Shown here piece by piece: positions 23,698-32,650 of a stretch of DNA of 64,000 nt. Each line of letters opens with the position of its first letter. Position 1 is the first letter of the stretch. The notes below the pieces were generated by a model. That model saw only the letters and a program-made list of their open reading frames with translations, was not told the DNA's origin and did no database searches. A program made the translations under genes and the position numbers. Source of the stretch: an uncultured Nitrospirota bacterium (GTDB taxonomy: Bacteria > CG2-30-53-67); the NCBI GenBank assembly GCA_947259355.1, contig CAMYMF010000009.1:1-64000 (forward strand). Direction: 5' to 3'.

Positions 23698-24207
23698 TCA
23701 GGAAATCGCCAGATCGATCTCTCCGGAGGATTCAAGGGCCCGGGCCTCGATGCGGCGCCTCAGATCAACCAGAGAGATCTGAACATGGCAATGCTCCCGG
23801 AGGTGATTCTGGACGCGCACGAGGGAGTCGTGTTCCACACTCAGAGTCAGCGGCTTTTTGGGATCCCCGACGAGCTTGATCGCGCAATCGACGGACGCTG
23901 TGTCGGTGCCGGCTCGAATGATGACCTGTCTTTTCTGCACGGTGGTTTCATGAAAGACATGGGTGGTGTCAATCCTGTGGTAGCCCGTGATTTTGAGTTC
24001 GGTAATCAGAAATCGAGCCAGCGCCTCTTCCCGGTCGACGCCGCCGTCGATCAGAAGCATGTGACCGGGCCGGTTTTTTTTGGTCAGTGTGGGACAGAGC
24101 TGCACGTTGCGCGCCCCCAGGGCCATCAGCCGTTCCACAGCAAAACCGAGCACCTCTCCGCTCAGATGGTCCACGTGCGTCACGATGAGCTGGGATTTCT
24201 TCTCCAT
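23698..24207 (-). CDS. LarC C-terminal-domain (LarC2-like) protein
   Basis: 169 residues from ATG 24207 (AGGAGAG site 8 bases upstream). It resembles the C-terminal half of LarC/DUF111, the CTP-dependent nickel insertase of lactate racemase: THVDHLSGEVLGFAVERL, GARNVQLCPTLTKKNRPGH, then TTVQKRQVIIRAG and CAIKLVG. The N-terminal LarC1 domain, with most metal-binding His residues, is missing and not encoded beside it. No LarA, LarB or LarE is visible. It is the last gene of a group with the 589-residue unknown protein and a UroD protein. Nickel or another metal cofactor is suggested, not shown. Confidence 0.7.
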   Translation of the reverse strand: MEKKSQLIVTHVDHLSGEVLGFAVERLMALGARNVQLCPTLTKKNRPGHMLLIDGGVDREEALARFLITELKITGYHRIDTTHVFHETTVQKRQVIIRAGTDTASVDCAIKLVGDPKKPLTLSVEHDSLVRVQNHLREHCHVQISLVDLRRRIEARALESSGEIDLAIS

Positions 24208-24230
24208 GGGGTCGTCTCTCCTGTTAGCCC

Positions 24231-24258
24231 GGAGATCACTCATGCAATATCCGCGCTA
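24231..24258. repeat. Dispersed intergenic repeat, copy 3
   Basis: GGAGATCACTCATGCAATAT then CCGCGCTA. On the minus strand it begins exactly at the stop codon (TAG) of the 589-residue gene and fills the gap before the LarC2-like gene. With the preceding TAGCCCGG it has short inverted ends. Confidence 0.6.
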
Positions 24259-26025
24259 AAACTCCTGGTGCATCATGATCTCATGGGCCATGCGGGTCGC
24301 TTTTTTCAAACTGGGTGCGGGCAGCGCGATGATGACATTGGCCACTTCCGCTGCTTTCTCGGCGGCTTCGTCGGGCGCCATCCCCAGGGCCGCGGCCACG
24401 CAGGCACAGACAACGACATCCATGGAGCAGGCGCCGGAACAAAGCAGGTCGACGATAGCCGGAGAGACGGCCGAGATGGCATCGAGCGTCTCCTGGTCGC
24501 ATTTTAGAAGCGCTTCGGGTGCGGTCTGGGCCAGGACGTTTTTCAACGCGTATTTCTTGCCGTCGATTTTTACCTCCACGTCCACGTAAGCGTCAAAGGC
24601 GAAATGCCGCTGGGCAAAGCGATGGCGACGCCGTCCCGAGCCCGGCCGGATTTCTTTGAACCGGATGTAGTCGATCTTTTTCTGAAGTCGGCCGCTCATG
24701 GCTTTGGCGACGGCGGCGGCGATGGCGTCGATGTGCTTCTTCTGGACCTTTCTAAGAACGTCTTCGAGGGTTTGCCCTCTTTTCATCTGTTTGTAGGCAT
24801 AAAGTGTTCGGGTCGCGACGGCATGCGTTAGGACCGGCTCGGTGGCGCGCAGGATCATCTCCGTGAGCGGTCCTTTTTCGATCCCCTCCGCCTTTCGAGC
24901 CAGGACGTTTGTGGCGACGGCGGCATCTTCCTTCTGAAAGTAATGCTGCAGCATGGTCCGAAGCGTGGCAACGATCTCATCTTCCGACTTGCCTTGCCCC
25001 AGCAGATAGAGGGCCAGCGTCGGGGCCGTGACCCAGTGATGCAGGGGGATCACCAGCGGTCCGCCGGCCCGGCCGGCGCCGATGGCCGCCCCCTCCCGGA
25101 TGATGGAGCAGAGCTCGGAGAACATGATCATCCCGACCACCGTCGGGGTGCCGCAGTCCTTCAGTATGATGGCCAGATCCCCGATCACACGGGCCGTCTT
25201 TAACTCCTCATCGGTGCCCCGGATGTGGACGATCTCGGGCAGTTCGGCCTCCTGCACTGCCGCGTCCCCCACGGTCTCCGGGGTCCGGGTCACCATGAAC
25301 TGACCGTACGCCTCTCCCACGTAGGCGTCGGGATGGATGATCTCCAGGGCGGCCGTGGCGCCCATGAGGGCGGAGAACCATTTGTTCGGCTTCATGCCGG
25401 CCGACAGGTAAGCCTTCACCATCCCCCGTGTTCCGATCCTCGCCAGTTTCTGGCCGAGTACCGGGAAGAGGTGGTCTTCGCCGATCGCGGAGTGCCCAAT
25501 CACGGGGCCGCCCGCACCGAGGGGGAGAAAGCGGGAATCGTAGGGCGCCAGGTGCTCCTTTTCCAGTGCCTGATAAATGGCCAGGGTCGCGGCGAAGCCT
25601 GAAATCTTGTTGTTCTGTTTCTCCGTCGGAATGGAAGAGACCCGTCCCGAAGGGATGCCGGCCGCCATTCGGGCGACCGCGCCCAATTTTCGGTTCGGGC
25701 AGGGCATGCCGCACTGAACATTGACACCGGCCCAGTATAGCAGGGTCGCCGCGGTCAGGGCGGCATTCGCAGGATCGGCACCGCAGTCTCTCAGCTTCTG
25801 GACCGCCTTTTTTGCGATCTCATCGACATCGGTCTGCGCTTCATTGGTGGTGCTCAGGCGCAGGTTCTTCCCCTTGGCCATCTCCTTGGCAATGACCTCG
25901 GCCGCGGCCCAGACGCCGAGGTTGAATGCGCCCCAACCGCCCAATCCTGCGTCGAGTTTTTCAACCGTCAGATAATCCGGCTTGGCCGTGACGGCCCTGA
26001 ATGCAGCGAAGACCTCTCTATTCAT
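24256..26025 (-). CDS. Unknown conserved-looking protein, 589 residues
   Basis: I do not recognise this family. No signal peptide; predicted soluble with many short hydrophobic helices. Marked segments: an N-terminal GGWGAFNLGVWAAAEVIA, then VQCGMPCPNRKLGAVARMA with two cysteines, GGPVIGHSAIGEDHLFP, GGPLVIPLHHWVTAPTLAL with paired His, a basic RRRHRFAQRHF, and a C-terminal LCSGACSMDVVVCACVAAA with four cysteines in a hydrophobic context. Cys and His groups suggest a metal- or cluster-binding enzyme. It lies between a UroD-type gene (160 bases upstream) and the LarC2-like gene on the same strand, so the three probably act together. Confidence 0.7.
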   Translation of the reverse strand: MNREVFAAFRAVTAKPDYLTVEKLDAGLGGWGAFNLGVWAAAEVIAKEMAKGKNLRLSTTNEAQTDVDEIAKKAVQKLRDCGADPANAALTAATLLYWAGVNVQCGMPCPNRKLGAVARMAAGIPSGRVSSIPTEKQNNKISGFAATLAIYQALEKEHLAPYDSRFLPLGAGGPVIGHSAIGEDHLFPVLGQKLARIGTRGMVKAYLSAGMKPNKWFSALMGATAALEIIHPDAYVGEAYGQFMVTRTPETVGDAAVQEAELPEIVHIRGTDEELKTARVIGDLAIILKDCGTPTVVGMIMFSELCSIIREGAAIGAGRAGGPLVIPLHHWVTAPTLALYLLGQGKSEDEIVATLRTMLQHYFQKEDAAVATNVLARKAEGIEKGPLTEMILRATEPVLTHAVATRTLYAYKQMKRGQTLEDVLRKVQKKHIDAIAAAVAKAMSGRLQKKIDYIRFKEIRPGSGRRRHRFAQRHFAFDAYVDVEVKIDGKKYALKNVLAQTAPEALLKCDQETLDAISAVSPAIVDLLCSGACSMDVVVCACVAAALGMAPDEAAEKAAEVANVIIALPAPSLKKATRMAHEIMMHQEF

Positions 26026-26185
26026 GAGCGTGACTCCTCTGGGTACAGACGCACAGGTGTGCTGGATGTGTCGGGTGACCTCTCAACAGGTTTGCCGGGT
26101 CGTGTCATTCATACACGCCGAAGGGTCGGCGATAGGCCGGGCCCCCTGCCATCGTCTCTGCAAACCGGCCTTTCGAGTCCGTTGT

Positions 26186-27214
26186 TCATCCCCGCCAGCG
26201 GTGCGCAGACCGAACAAAGGCCTGCAGGTTTTCCAACGGAACGGTCGGGGGAATGTCGCATCCGGGCATCAGCACGAAACCGCCATCCCTTCCGGCCGTC
26301 TCAATGATCCTCTGACAGGCGGCTTCGACGGCTTCCGGTGAGCCCCGGAGCAGTGTACTCACGGGGTCGATATTGCCGGCAAAGCAGATCCGGCCATGGA
26401 GCACCTCCTTCGCTCTAGCCATGTCAGTCTTGTGATCGAGGCTGATGCAGTCTGCGCCGGTGCGTGGAAAAAGATCGAGACGGTCCGTTGTGTTGCCGCA
26501 GATGTGCAACAGGGTTGTGGCTCCCTTGGAATGGGCCCAGGCCGTAAACCTTTGCAGGTGCGGCAGCGCAAAGCGCTCAAACTGCTTCCGTGAGATGAGA
26601 TCGCCCGAGGCTGTGGGATCGCCGAGGGTAATCATCTCCAGACTACCATCGTCCACCAGCGGCTCGAAGAGACGGATCAACAGCTCGGTTGCCCAGGTCA
26701 GCACGGTTTCCACAGTGGCCGGCTTCTTCAGTACCGCCCGGATCAGATTCTCTTCACCGACCATGCGGGCGCCCAGGGTAAAAGGCCCCCAGGCGGTGAG
26801 CGTAACAAGGTACGCGTCGCCGATGCTGGCGTGGGTCAGGGCGAAAGCCTTGCGGATGCACTGCAGGACGGGATCCCTGTCGATTTGCGACAGGTCCAGT
26901 CGTGCCAGCGCGTCCTCAGATGCCACCACAGGGCCGTCGAGGTCCACTGCGCCCACGTCGCGGTATTTGACCCGGCCACCAAAGGCTGCGGCCGCAAGAT
27001 TGGGATAACCCGACCCTGCGTAAACAATGTCACTCTGCAGCTGCTTCGCCATGGACACGAGCATGTTTGACATGGCGTGCGCATCCCTGCACAGGTTTTG
27101 CAGGGTCGTTCCGGCATGGGCCGCACTCCACATGCCGCCGCCGATCAGGGCCACAGGGACTCTGTCGGGTTTGTCTCCCGCAAAGGCCTTTCCAATAATC
27201 TCTCGCGGGGTCAT
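26186..27214 (-). CDS. UroD-family (MtaA/CmuA-like) methyltransferase
   Basis: 342 residues from ATG 27214 (a GTG two codons earlier at 27220 is possible). Its opening TPREIIGKAFAGDKPDR aligns with the paralogue at 10424, and both share DPTASGDLISRKQFE, LHICGNTTDRL, SLDHKTD, AKEVLHG and VLMPGCDIPPTVP. The His-x-Cys and distal Cys zinc ligands are kept. No corrinoid gene is adjacent; instead it precedes the 589-residue unknown gene and the LarC2-like gene. It therefore either uses the corrinoid protein from the 14201 locus or has another function. Divergent from a MarR-type gene. Confidence 0.86.
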   Translation of the reverse strand: MTPREIIGKAFAGDKPDRVPVALIGGGMWSAAHAGTTLQNLCRDAHAMSNMLVSMAKQLQSDIVYAGSGYPNLAAAAFGGRVKYRDVGAVDLDGPVVASEDALARLDLSQIDRDPVLQCIRKAFALTHASIGDAYLVTLTAWGPFTLGARMVGEENLIRAVLKKPATVETVLTWATELLIRLFEPLVDDGSLEMITLGDPTASGDLISRKQFERFALPHLQRFTAWAHSKGATTLLHICGNTTDRLDLFPRTGADCISLDHKTDMARAKEVLHGRICFAGNIDPVSTLLRGSPEAVEAACQRIIETAGRDGGFVLMPGCDIPPTVPLENLQAFVRSAHRWRG

Positions 27215-27508
27215 GATCACTCAAACGCACCAATCGGGGGAATAAGAGAGGCACTGTCACGCGCGGCCTGGGTGAACCGTGAAGGATGCAATTTCGGTTT
27301 CGGGAATAGAGAGGCGGTCCCGAAAGAGTTCCAGGCAATCCGTCAGGCTACGTGCCCTACTGATAGCACCACACCCCCTCTGTGTCAACCCATCCTGCGC
27401 CCGGCAAGAGACCGCACGGTTCTGGATGCGCGTTTGAACAGTTGTCACGCGTTCAGCCCTCTGTTCTGCGGTGGTGGGAACCGCTACATTCCTGGGGTTA
27501 CAGAGCAC

Positions 27509-27537
27509 TTGACGGATCTGAAAAGCGTGTATATACT
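27509..27537 (+). promoter_or_regulatory. Sigma-70-type promoter, leaderless arrangement
   Basis: TTGACG (27509-27514), 17-base spacer, TATACT (27532-27537). The predicted start of transcription (about 27544) is about 5 bases before the ATG at 27549 of the MarR gene, too close for a ribosome binding site. Confidence 0.7.
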
Positions 27538-27548
27538 CCCATTCCTGT

Positions 27549-28013
27549 ATGAATGCCAAAGGCAATCCTAGCAAATTTGAGAGATGTGGTGAGTGTGCCT
27601 GCTTCAACCTTCGAAAGGCGTCCAGGGCTTTGACACGGTTTTTTGACAAAACCATGCAGCCGGGTGAATTGCGGGGTACGCAATTCTCTATTCTGGTGAT
27701 GCTCTCCGTTGTCGAGTTGGAGACGGTGACCCGGCTGTCGGAGACCCTGGTCATGGATCGAACGACCTTGACGAGAAATCTGAGGCCCCTGGCGAAAAGG
27801 GGTCTCATTCATCTTTCTCAAGGTGAGGACAAGCGGACACGGACGGTGGCGTTGACCCCCTTGGGCCGCAAGGCGTTGGCCGATGCCTATCCGCATTGGG
27901 AGACGGCCCAGAGTCTCATTGTGAGGAGACTTGGCCGCAAACGCTTCCAATCCCTACTGCACGATTTATCGGAGATTTCTTCCCTGTTTTCGGGAGAGAA
28001 ATCGATGCCCTAA
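27549..28013 (+). CDS. MarR-family transcriptional regulator
   Basis: 154 residues. Winged-helix MarR pattern: LNLRK-like first helix (CFNLRKASRALTRFFDKTM), TQFSILVMLS, LSETLVMDRTTLTRNLRPLA (recognition helix), GEDKRTRTVALTPLGRKAL (wing). The N terminus has a Cys cluster (CGECACF) seen in a MarR subgroup; it might sense oxidation or metal. The only usable start codon is at 27549, next to a strong promoter. It is divergent from the UroD/unknown/LarC2 group and 51 bases ahead of the ferredoxin-SCP2 gene, so it may regulate either. Confidence 0.87.
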   Translation: MNAKGNPSKFERCGECACFNLRKASRALTRFFDKTMQPGELRGTQFSILVMLSVVELETVTRLSETLVMDRTTLTRNLRPLAKRGLIHLSQGEDKRTRTVALTPLGRKALADAYPHWETAQSLIVRRLGRKRFQSLLHDLSEISSLFSGEKSMP

Positions 28014-28064
28014 TTCTTTCTCGTCTCAGCGTGTCTTAGCACGTATATCAAGGAGGATGGAGAA

Positions 28065-29432
28065 ATGGAAGGTGCTTCAATGCAAGGGGGTACACCGGAC
28101 GAAGAGCAGGGGCGTGCGAAAACTTTCACTGGCACTGAAGCGCAGGCCACGACAGGCGAAGGGCTCACGTCGGCAAAACTCTCGGCTTCGGACGTCCGGC
28201 AGATCTGTCTGGCGGCGGGTGCGGACGATGCCGGGTTCGTGGAGATCGGACGCACATCTCTTTCGGTGGAGCGGCACGATATTCTCCGAGCCTATCCCAG
28301 GACGAAGACCCTGATTTCGCTCTGTCTGGCAGGGAATCGAGAAAGCCTTCAGAGCGCGTCTCTCTCCGTAGCCGACTGGGAGTTCGCCAGAACATCCGAC
28401 CGGCTTGCTTCGGTCATGGAATGCGTGCTGCGGCGTCTGAACGCCCTGGGTGTCCGGGGGGTTGCCGTGCCGCCGACCTTTCCCATGGATATGGACCGCT
28501 GGCCGAGCAAACCCTGGGAGGTCAGTCACAAGCGGGTGGCCGAGGAAGCGGGGCTTGGACGGATGGGACTGCATCGAGTCGTCATACACCCCATCCTGGG
28601 AAACCATTTCCTTCTCGCGACCCTGCTGATCGACGCCGAAGTAGATGGGGTCGGGCAGCCCCTCGCCGAGTCGCCCTGCATTGATTGCAAGCTGTGTGCG
28701 GCCGTCTGTCCGGTCGGTGCCATCGGTCAGGACGGGGGTTTCGATTTCATGTCCTGCGCCATGCACAACTACCATGAGCTTTTCGGGGGGGTCCAGGAAT
28801 GGGTGGAGGCGGTGGCCGCCTCCCACAGCGCAAAAGGATACCGGCGCAGGTTCGGGGACAGCGAGACGTTGAGCCGGTGGCAGTCCCTGACGTATGGCCA
28901 TGCCTATCGGTGCTCCTACTGCATGGCCGTTTGTCCTGCGGGGCAGGACACGGTTGCGGCTTATCGCCGGGACAAGAAGCAATACCTCCGGGAGGTCGTG
29001 AAACCGTTGCAGGGCAAAGAAGAGCCGGTTTATGTGATTCGGGGCTCGTCCGCGGAGAAGGCGGCACGCACAAACACCTGCAAAGACGTGCGCTTCGTTC
29101 GCAACACCATTCGTCCGAATTCGGTGGACACCTTTCTCGACGGCACCTCCCTTCTGTTCAATCCAGAGGCCGCCCGGGATGTCCGGCTGAAACTCAGTTT
29201 TGAATTCACCGGCGAGGAGAACCGCTTGGCCACCATTGATATCTCTGACCAACGGGTGCAGGTGCAGGCGGGAAAGACCAACGAAGCGGACCTTCACGTT
29301 CGTGTCGACTCGGCGACCTGGATCGGCATCGTCAACGAAGAGCTCTCCCCGCTGCGGGCGTTGCTCACCGGAAAGATGAAGTTGAAGGGAAACCCGGCGC
29401 ATCTGAAGACGTTCAAGCGATGCCTGCTGTAA
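28065..29432 (+). CDS. Two-[4Fe-4S] oxidoreductase-like protein fused to SCP2 domain
   Basis: 455 residues, start at ATG 28065 after AAGGAGGATGGAGAA. The N-terminal 330 residues resemble QueG/reductive-dehalogenase-type iron-sulfur proteins: DVRQICLAAGADDAGFVEIG, EAGLGRMGLHRVVIHP, cluster motifs CIDCKLCAAVCPVGA and CSYCMAVCPAG. The last 100 residues form an SCP2-like lipid-binding domain (KLSFEFTGEEN, DLHVRVDSATWIGIVNEEL, GKMKLKGNP). No twin-arginine signal, so it is cytoplasmic, unlike respiratory dehalogenases. The SCP2 part suggests a hydrophobic substrate. Function unknown; control by the upstream MarR gene is likely. Confidence 0.78.
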   Translation: MEGASMQGGTPDEEQGRAKTFTGTEAQATTGEGLTSAKLSASDVRQICLAAGADDAGFVEIGRTSLSVERHDILRAYPRTKTLISLCLAGNRESLQSASLSVADWEFARTSDRLASVMECVLRRLNALGVRGVAVPPTFPMDMDRWPSKPWEVSHKRVAEEAGLGRMGLHRVVIHPILGNHFLLATLLIDAEVDGVGQPLAESPCIDCKLCAAVCPVGAIGQDGGFDFMSCAMHNYHELFGGVQEWVEAVAASHSAKGYRRRFGDSETLSRWQSLTYGHAYRCSYCMAVCPAGQDTVAAYRRDKKQYLREVVKPLQGKEEPVYVIRGSSAEKAARTNTCKDVRFVRNTIRPNSVDTFLDGTSLLFNPEAARDVRLKLSFEFTGEENRLATIDISDQRVQVQAGKTNEADLHVRVDSATWIGIVNEELSPLRALLTGKMKLKGNPAHLKTFKRCLL

Positions 29433-29504
29433 GTCTTATCCCGACCAGCCCTGCGTGGTGATTTCCCCTGTGCTGCGCATCGTTGTCACTACGGGGCGAC
29501 CCCG

Positions 29505-30305
29505 TCACGTTTTTAAAAAACGGAACTTCTCTGGCACAGGCGTCACGCGCGGAATTCCCCCCAGGGGGTTCTCATCGACCATCAGATCGCAGCCGTAACA
29601 CTCTTTCAGCCGCTGGTCGGTGAGGACATCGCGGGGAAGCCCCACCTGGACCACCGACCCCTCCTTCATGAGGAGCAGACGGTCCGCATAGAGCGCGGCC
29701 AGGTTCAGATCGTGGGAGACCATAACGACGGTGATCCGCTGCTCCCGTCGAAAGCGCTCCATGAGGTCCATGATGCGGGTCTGATGAGCCGGGTCGAGGG
29801 AGGCGGTTGGTTCGTCCAGAAGAATGATCCTCGGTTGCTGGCAGATGGCTTTGGCGATGATCACCCGCTGGCGCTCGCCGCCGCTCAACTGATCCAGCCT
29901 TCGATGGGCCAGATGTTTTACGTCGGTGAAGGCCATGGCCTCCCGGGCGATCTCAAAGTCCCGCTCCTGTTCAATGCCGAGAAGTCCCAGATGCGGCGCC
30001 CGCCCCATGAGCACCGTATCGGCCACCGTGAAGGGAAAGTGCACCGGGACCTGCTGAGGCACTACGGCCACCACCGACGACAGTGCCTTTCGGGAATAGG
30101 CGTGCAGAGGTTTCCCCAGGATCTCGATCTCGCCCGAACCGGCTTTCACCAGCCCGGCCATAATGTTGAGCAGCGATGTCTTTCCGGCGCCGTTGGGCCC
30201 GATGAGGACAAAGAAATCACCCTCATCGACGGTGATGGAGAGCTCCTGCAGTATCGGTTTTTCCCCGTAGCAGAGGCGGATTCCGCTGGCCGCGACGGCC
30301 TTCAT
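29505..30305 (-). CDS. btuD: Vitamin B12 ABC transporter ATP-binding protein
   Basis: 266 residues from ATG 30305, which overlaps the permease stop. FecE/BtuD-type ATPase: Walker A GPNGAGKTSLLN, Q-loop VVPQQVPVHF, signature LSGGERQRVIIA, Walker B IILLDEPTASLD, switch His in VMVSHDLN. It powers import through the permease encoded just upstream. A C-terminal extension of about 30 residues follows the ATPase core (CYGCDLMVDENPLGG). Last gene of the btuB-F-C-D group. The substrate is assigned from the cobalamin riboswitch before btuB; an iron-chelate importer is otherwise similar. Confidence 0.9.
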   Translation of the reverse strand: MKAVAASGIRLCYGEKPILQELSITVDEGDFFVLIGPNGAGKTSLLNIMAGLVKAGSGEIEILGKPLHAYSRKALSSVVAVVPQQVPVHFPFTVADTVLMGRAPHLGLLGIEQERDFEIAREAMAFTDVKHLAHRRLDQLSGGERQRVIIAKAICQQPRIILLDEPTASLDPAHQTRIMDLMERFRREQRITVVMVSHDLNLAALYADRLLLMKEGSVVQVGLPRDVLTDQRLKECYGCDLMVDENPLGGIPRVTPVPEKFRFLKT

Positions 30306-31312
30306 CGTCTGGCCCTCCAGAGGAGAAAGACAAACAGCGGCGCGCCGACCATGGCCGTGATGATCCCCACCGGCATTTCGCCCTGGGAGGGGAGGATCCG
30401 TGCCATGAGGTCGCAGAGAATCAGGTAGGCGCCGCCGCCCAGGACGCAGGCCGGCACGAGGAGGCGGTGATCGGGTCCCAGAAGAAGCCGGAAGACGTGG
30501 GGAATGACGAGGCCCACAAATCCGACGAGACCCGACTGGCAGACAACCACACTGACCATGAACGATGTGGTCACCAGGAGCGCCAGGGAAACTGTCTTGA
30601 CACGAATGCCCATGGCGGCGGCACTTTCTCTTCCCATGAGAAGCAGATTCATGGGGTGGGCCAGCAGGAATATGACGAGAAAGCAGGGCGCCGCGAGCAA
30701 GAGAACGGGTAGTCGGTTGACACTGACCGTCGACAAATCGCCCATGAGCCAGAAGAGAATCTGATGCGCCTGTGCGGACTGGGTCATGGAGATGAGAAAC
30801 ATGATGAGGGCGCCGCAAAAGGCATTCATCATGACGCCACCCAGAAGCAGAGAGTCGCGGCCCGGGCTGGAGATGCCTGAAGCGAGGAAAAGGACCACGG
30901 CCAGGACAATCATGCTGCCGCAAAAAGCGGAAAGGGCGATGCCCGGGAAGTATGAGAATCCGAGGAGCATGCCCGCAATCGCGCCGACAGCCGAGCCGCC
31001 CGAGATCCCCAGAATATAGGGCTCGGCCAGGGGATTTCGCAGCAGGGCCTGAAAGACCAGACCTCCCAGGGCGAGGGTCGCACCGACCATGGCCGCCAGG
31101 GCCACCCGGGGCAGACGGATCTGCCAGATGATGGTTGCGGCCACCGATTCGGTGTCCCCCCGTCCGGTAAGGATCGCCAAAGCTTCCAGAAGCCTTCTGC
31201 CGGAGGATCCCATGGAGACGCCGAACAGTCCGCTTAGCACGAGCAGCCCACCAAGCAGGACGGAGAGCAGGAGCAGTCTCTTGAGCACGGGGCTGAACTC
31301 AGCGTCCACTGC
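30302..31312 (-). CDS. btuC: Vitamin B12 ABC transporter permease (FecCD family)
   Basis: 336 residues from GTG 31312, the start that gives the usual FecCD length with a GAGGAAAG site; the frame runs further into btuF but that part is not protein-like. About ten membrane segments. Family motifs: RLPRVALAAMVGATLALGG, FQALLRNPLAEPYILGISGG, GLVGFVGLVIPHVFRLLLGPDHR and GEMPVGIITAMVGAP. It overlaps btuF by 14 bases and btuD by 4, so the three are translated together. Confidence 0.91.
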   Translation of the reverse strand, partial: AVDAEFSPVLKRLLLLSVLLGGLLVLSGLFGVSMGSSGRRLLEALAILTGRGDTESVAATIIWQIRLPRVALAAMVGATLALGGLVFQALLRNPLAEPYILGISGGSAVGAIAGMLLGFSYFPGIALSAFCGSMIVLAVVLFLASGISSPGRDSLLLGGVMMNAFCGALIMFLISMTQSAQAHQILFWLMGDLSTVSVNRLPVLLLAAPCFLVIFLLAHPMNLLLMGRESAAAMGIRVKTVSLALLVTTSFMVSVVVCQSGLVGFVGLVIPHVFRLLLGPDHRLLVPACVLGGGAYLILCDLMARILPSQGEMPVGIITAMVGAPLFVFLLWRARR

Positions 31313-32258
31313 TTTCCTCGCTGCGGGCGGTGACTTTCGGATGGATGATTTCCAGCAGGGCCTCCAGTCCGTCGACGAGTCTGGATGTGGGCCGATCAAA
31401 TAGATTGGCGTCCACCACGTAGACCCGCCCCATTTGCACCGACGGCAAGTGACGCCAACGCTCCCATTCGGACTTGAGACTTTCCGGAGAGTGTCCCCCT
31501 GCCATGGAACTGATGATGGTAATGTCGGGCTGCAGATGCAGAATCTCCTCCCAGCTGAGTCGGGGATAGGGCACCGCGCCCGCCGTCAAGTTGACGCCGC
31601 CGGCCATCTGGATCAGCTCGTGGATGAAGGTGTTTGTCCCGACGGAGATGACAGGGGTGGCGTCGATCTGAAAGAAAACCTTGGGTCGTTCGGTGGTTTG
31701 CGCGACCCGGTCCCGGACACGGTCGATGCGACGCTGCATGTCGCGAACCAGAACCTGCGCTTTTTCCCGGGCGCCCAGTACGTCGCCGATGCCTGTCACC
31801 GAATCCATGATGCCCTGCAAGTTCCGCGGGTCTACGACGTAGATCGATATCCCGAGCTGCTCGATCTTCTCTGCCACGTGTCTGGGATTGCCATCCCGGA
31901 TGGCCAGGCAGAGATCGGGCTGCAGGGCCACGATTTTTTCCACGTCGGGCCGGATGTAAGAGCCGACCCGGGGCAGGGCGCGCGCCGCCTCCGGGTAGTT
32001 GCTGAATTGCGTAACTCCCTTCAGGCGCGAAGCTTCTTCCAGGGCATAGACCATTTCCGTCAGACTGGGCGCCAGGGCGATCACTCTCTGGGGATTGTCC
32101 GGAACCTGGACCTGACGGCCCGTCTGATCGACGACGAGTCGCGCGGTCTCCGCTGCGGAGGCAAGGAGAAAAAAGGCGAGCAGAAGGAACAAAGACACCC
32201 GGCTCGAGCGTCCAATGGCCGAAAGCGTTCCTTGTGTGCTCGGTCGCTGTGAGGCCAT
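31299..32258 (-). CDS. btuF: Vitamin B12 ABC transporter substrate-binding protein
   Basis: 319 residues from ATG 32258 (AAGGAG site). Signal segment at 22-40 (SLFLLLAFFLLASAAETA), then the periplasmic binding fold typical of BtuF/FhuD: GRQVQVPDNPQRVIALAPSL, GVTQFSNYPEAARALPRVGS, VEKIVALQPDLCLAI, QPDITIISSMAGG. No lipobox is obvious. It delivers cobalamin from BtuB to BtuCD. It lies 392 bases after btuB, so either the riboswitch transcript continues or a second promoter exists in the gap. Confidence 0.88.
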   Translation of the reverse strand: MASQRPSTQGTLSAIGRSSRVSLFLLLAFFLLASAAETARLVVDQTGRQVQVPDNPQRVIALAPSLTEMVYALEEASRLKGVTQFSNYPEAARALPRVGSYIRPDVEKIVALQPDLCLAIRDGNPRHVAEKIEQLGISIYVVDPRNLQGIMDSVTGIGDVLGAREKAQVLVRDMQRRIDRVRDRVAQTTERPKVFFQIDATPVISVGTNTFIHELIQMAGGVNLTAGAVPYPRLSWEEILHLQPDITIISSMAGGHSPESLKSEWERWRHLPSVQMGRVYVVDANLFDRPTSRLVDGLEALLEIIHPKVTARSEESSGR

Positions 32259-32650
32259 AGGGACTCTTGCTCCTTGCTTGATCAGACTCACCATGTCAGG
32301 CATACCAAGGACCCCTCCCCGGAGCCGGAATCGGTGTCGCAGCAAGTCCGATAAGCTCCTGTGAAGGCATAACACCGGGCCACGTCGAATTAGAACCCGG
32401 ACCGGCATGCCCACTTCTTCCTTTTCGCGCCGTGCCGCCACAATTCAAGAATGTCATTCAAGAACGGCTGAGTCCGGTGTACCTCTACACCGGGACAGAT
32501 GAGCAGCCGCTCAAAGATTGACGCAGCATACCTTCCACGCTGCCTGGAAGTGCATTGGTGCTAAAGGGGCACGGACATCTTCGATCATCTTCGCCAGCGA
32601 AAGCCCTCCCAGCCGTCAGAGAGCGAACCAGGGAGAAATGACACCTCCCT
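32259..32650. other. Intergenic region between btuB and btuF
   Basis: About 390 bases. One frame is open (upstream extension of btuF) but lacks family-like sequence. A small inverted repeat TTCCA ... TGGAA lies near 32530-32548. I see no promoter that I would defend and no second riboswitch. Confidence 0.45.

Noticed and set aside
26186-27214. True uroporphyrinogen decarboxylase (HemE) for porphyrin synthesis
   Set aside because: Zinc motif LHICGNT and distal Cys are those of methyltransferase-type members; no heme genes nearby. The same holds for the other five paralogues.
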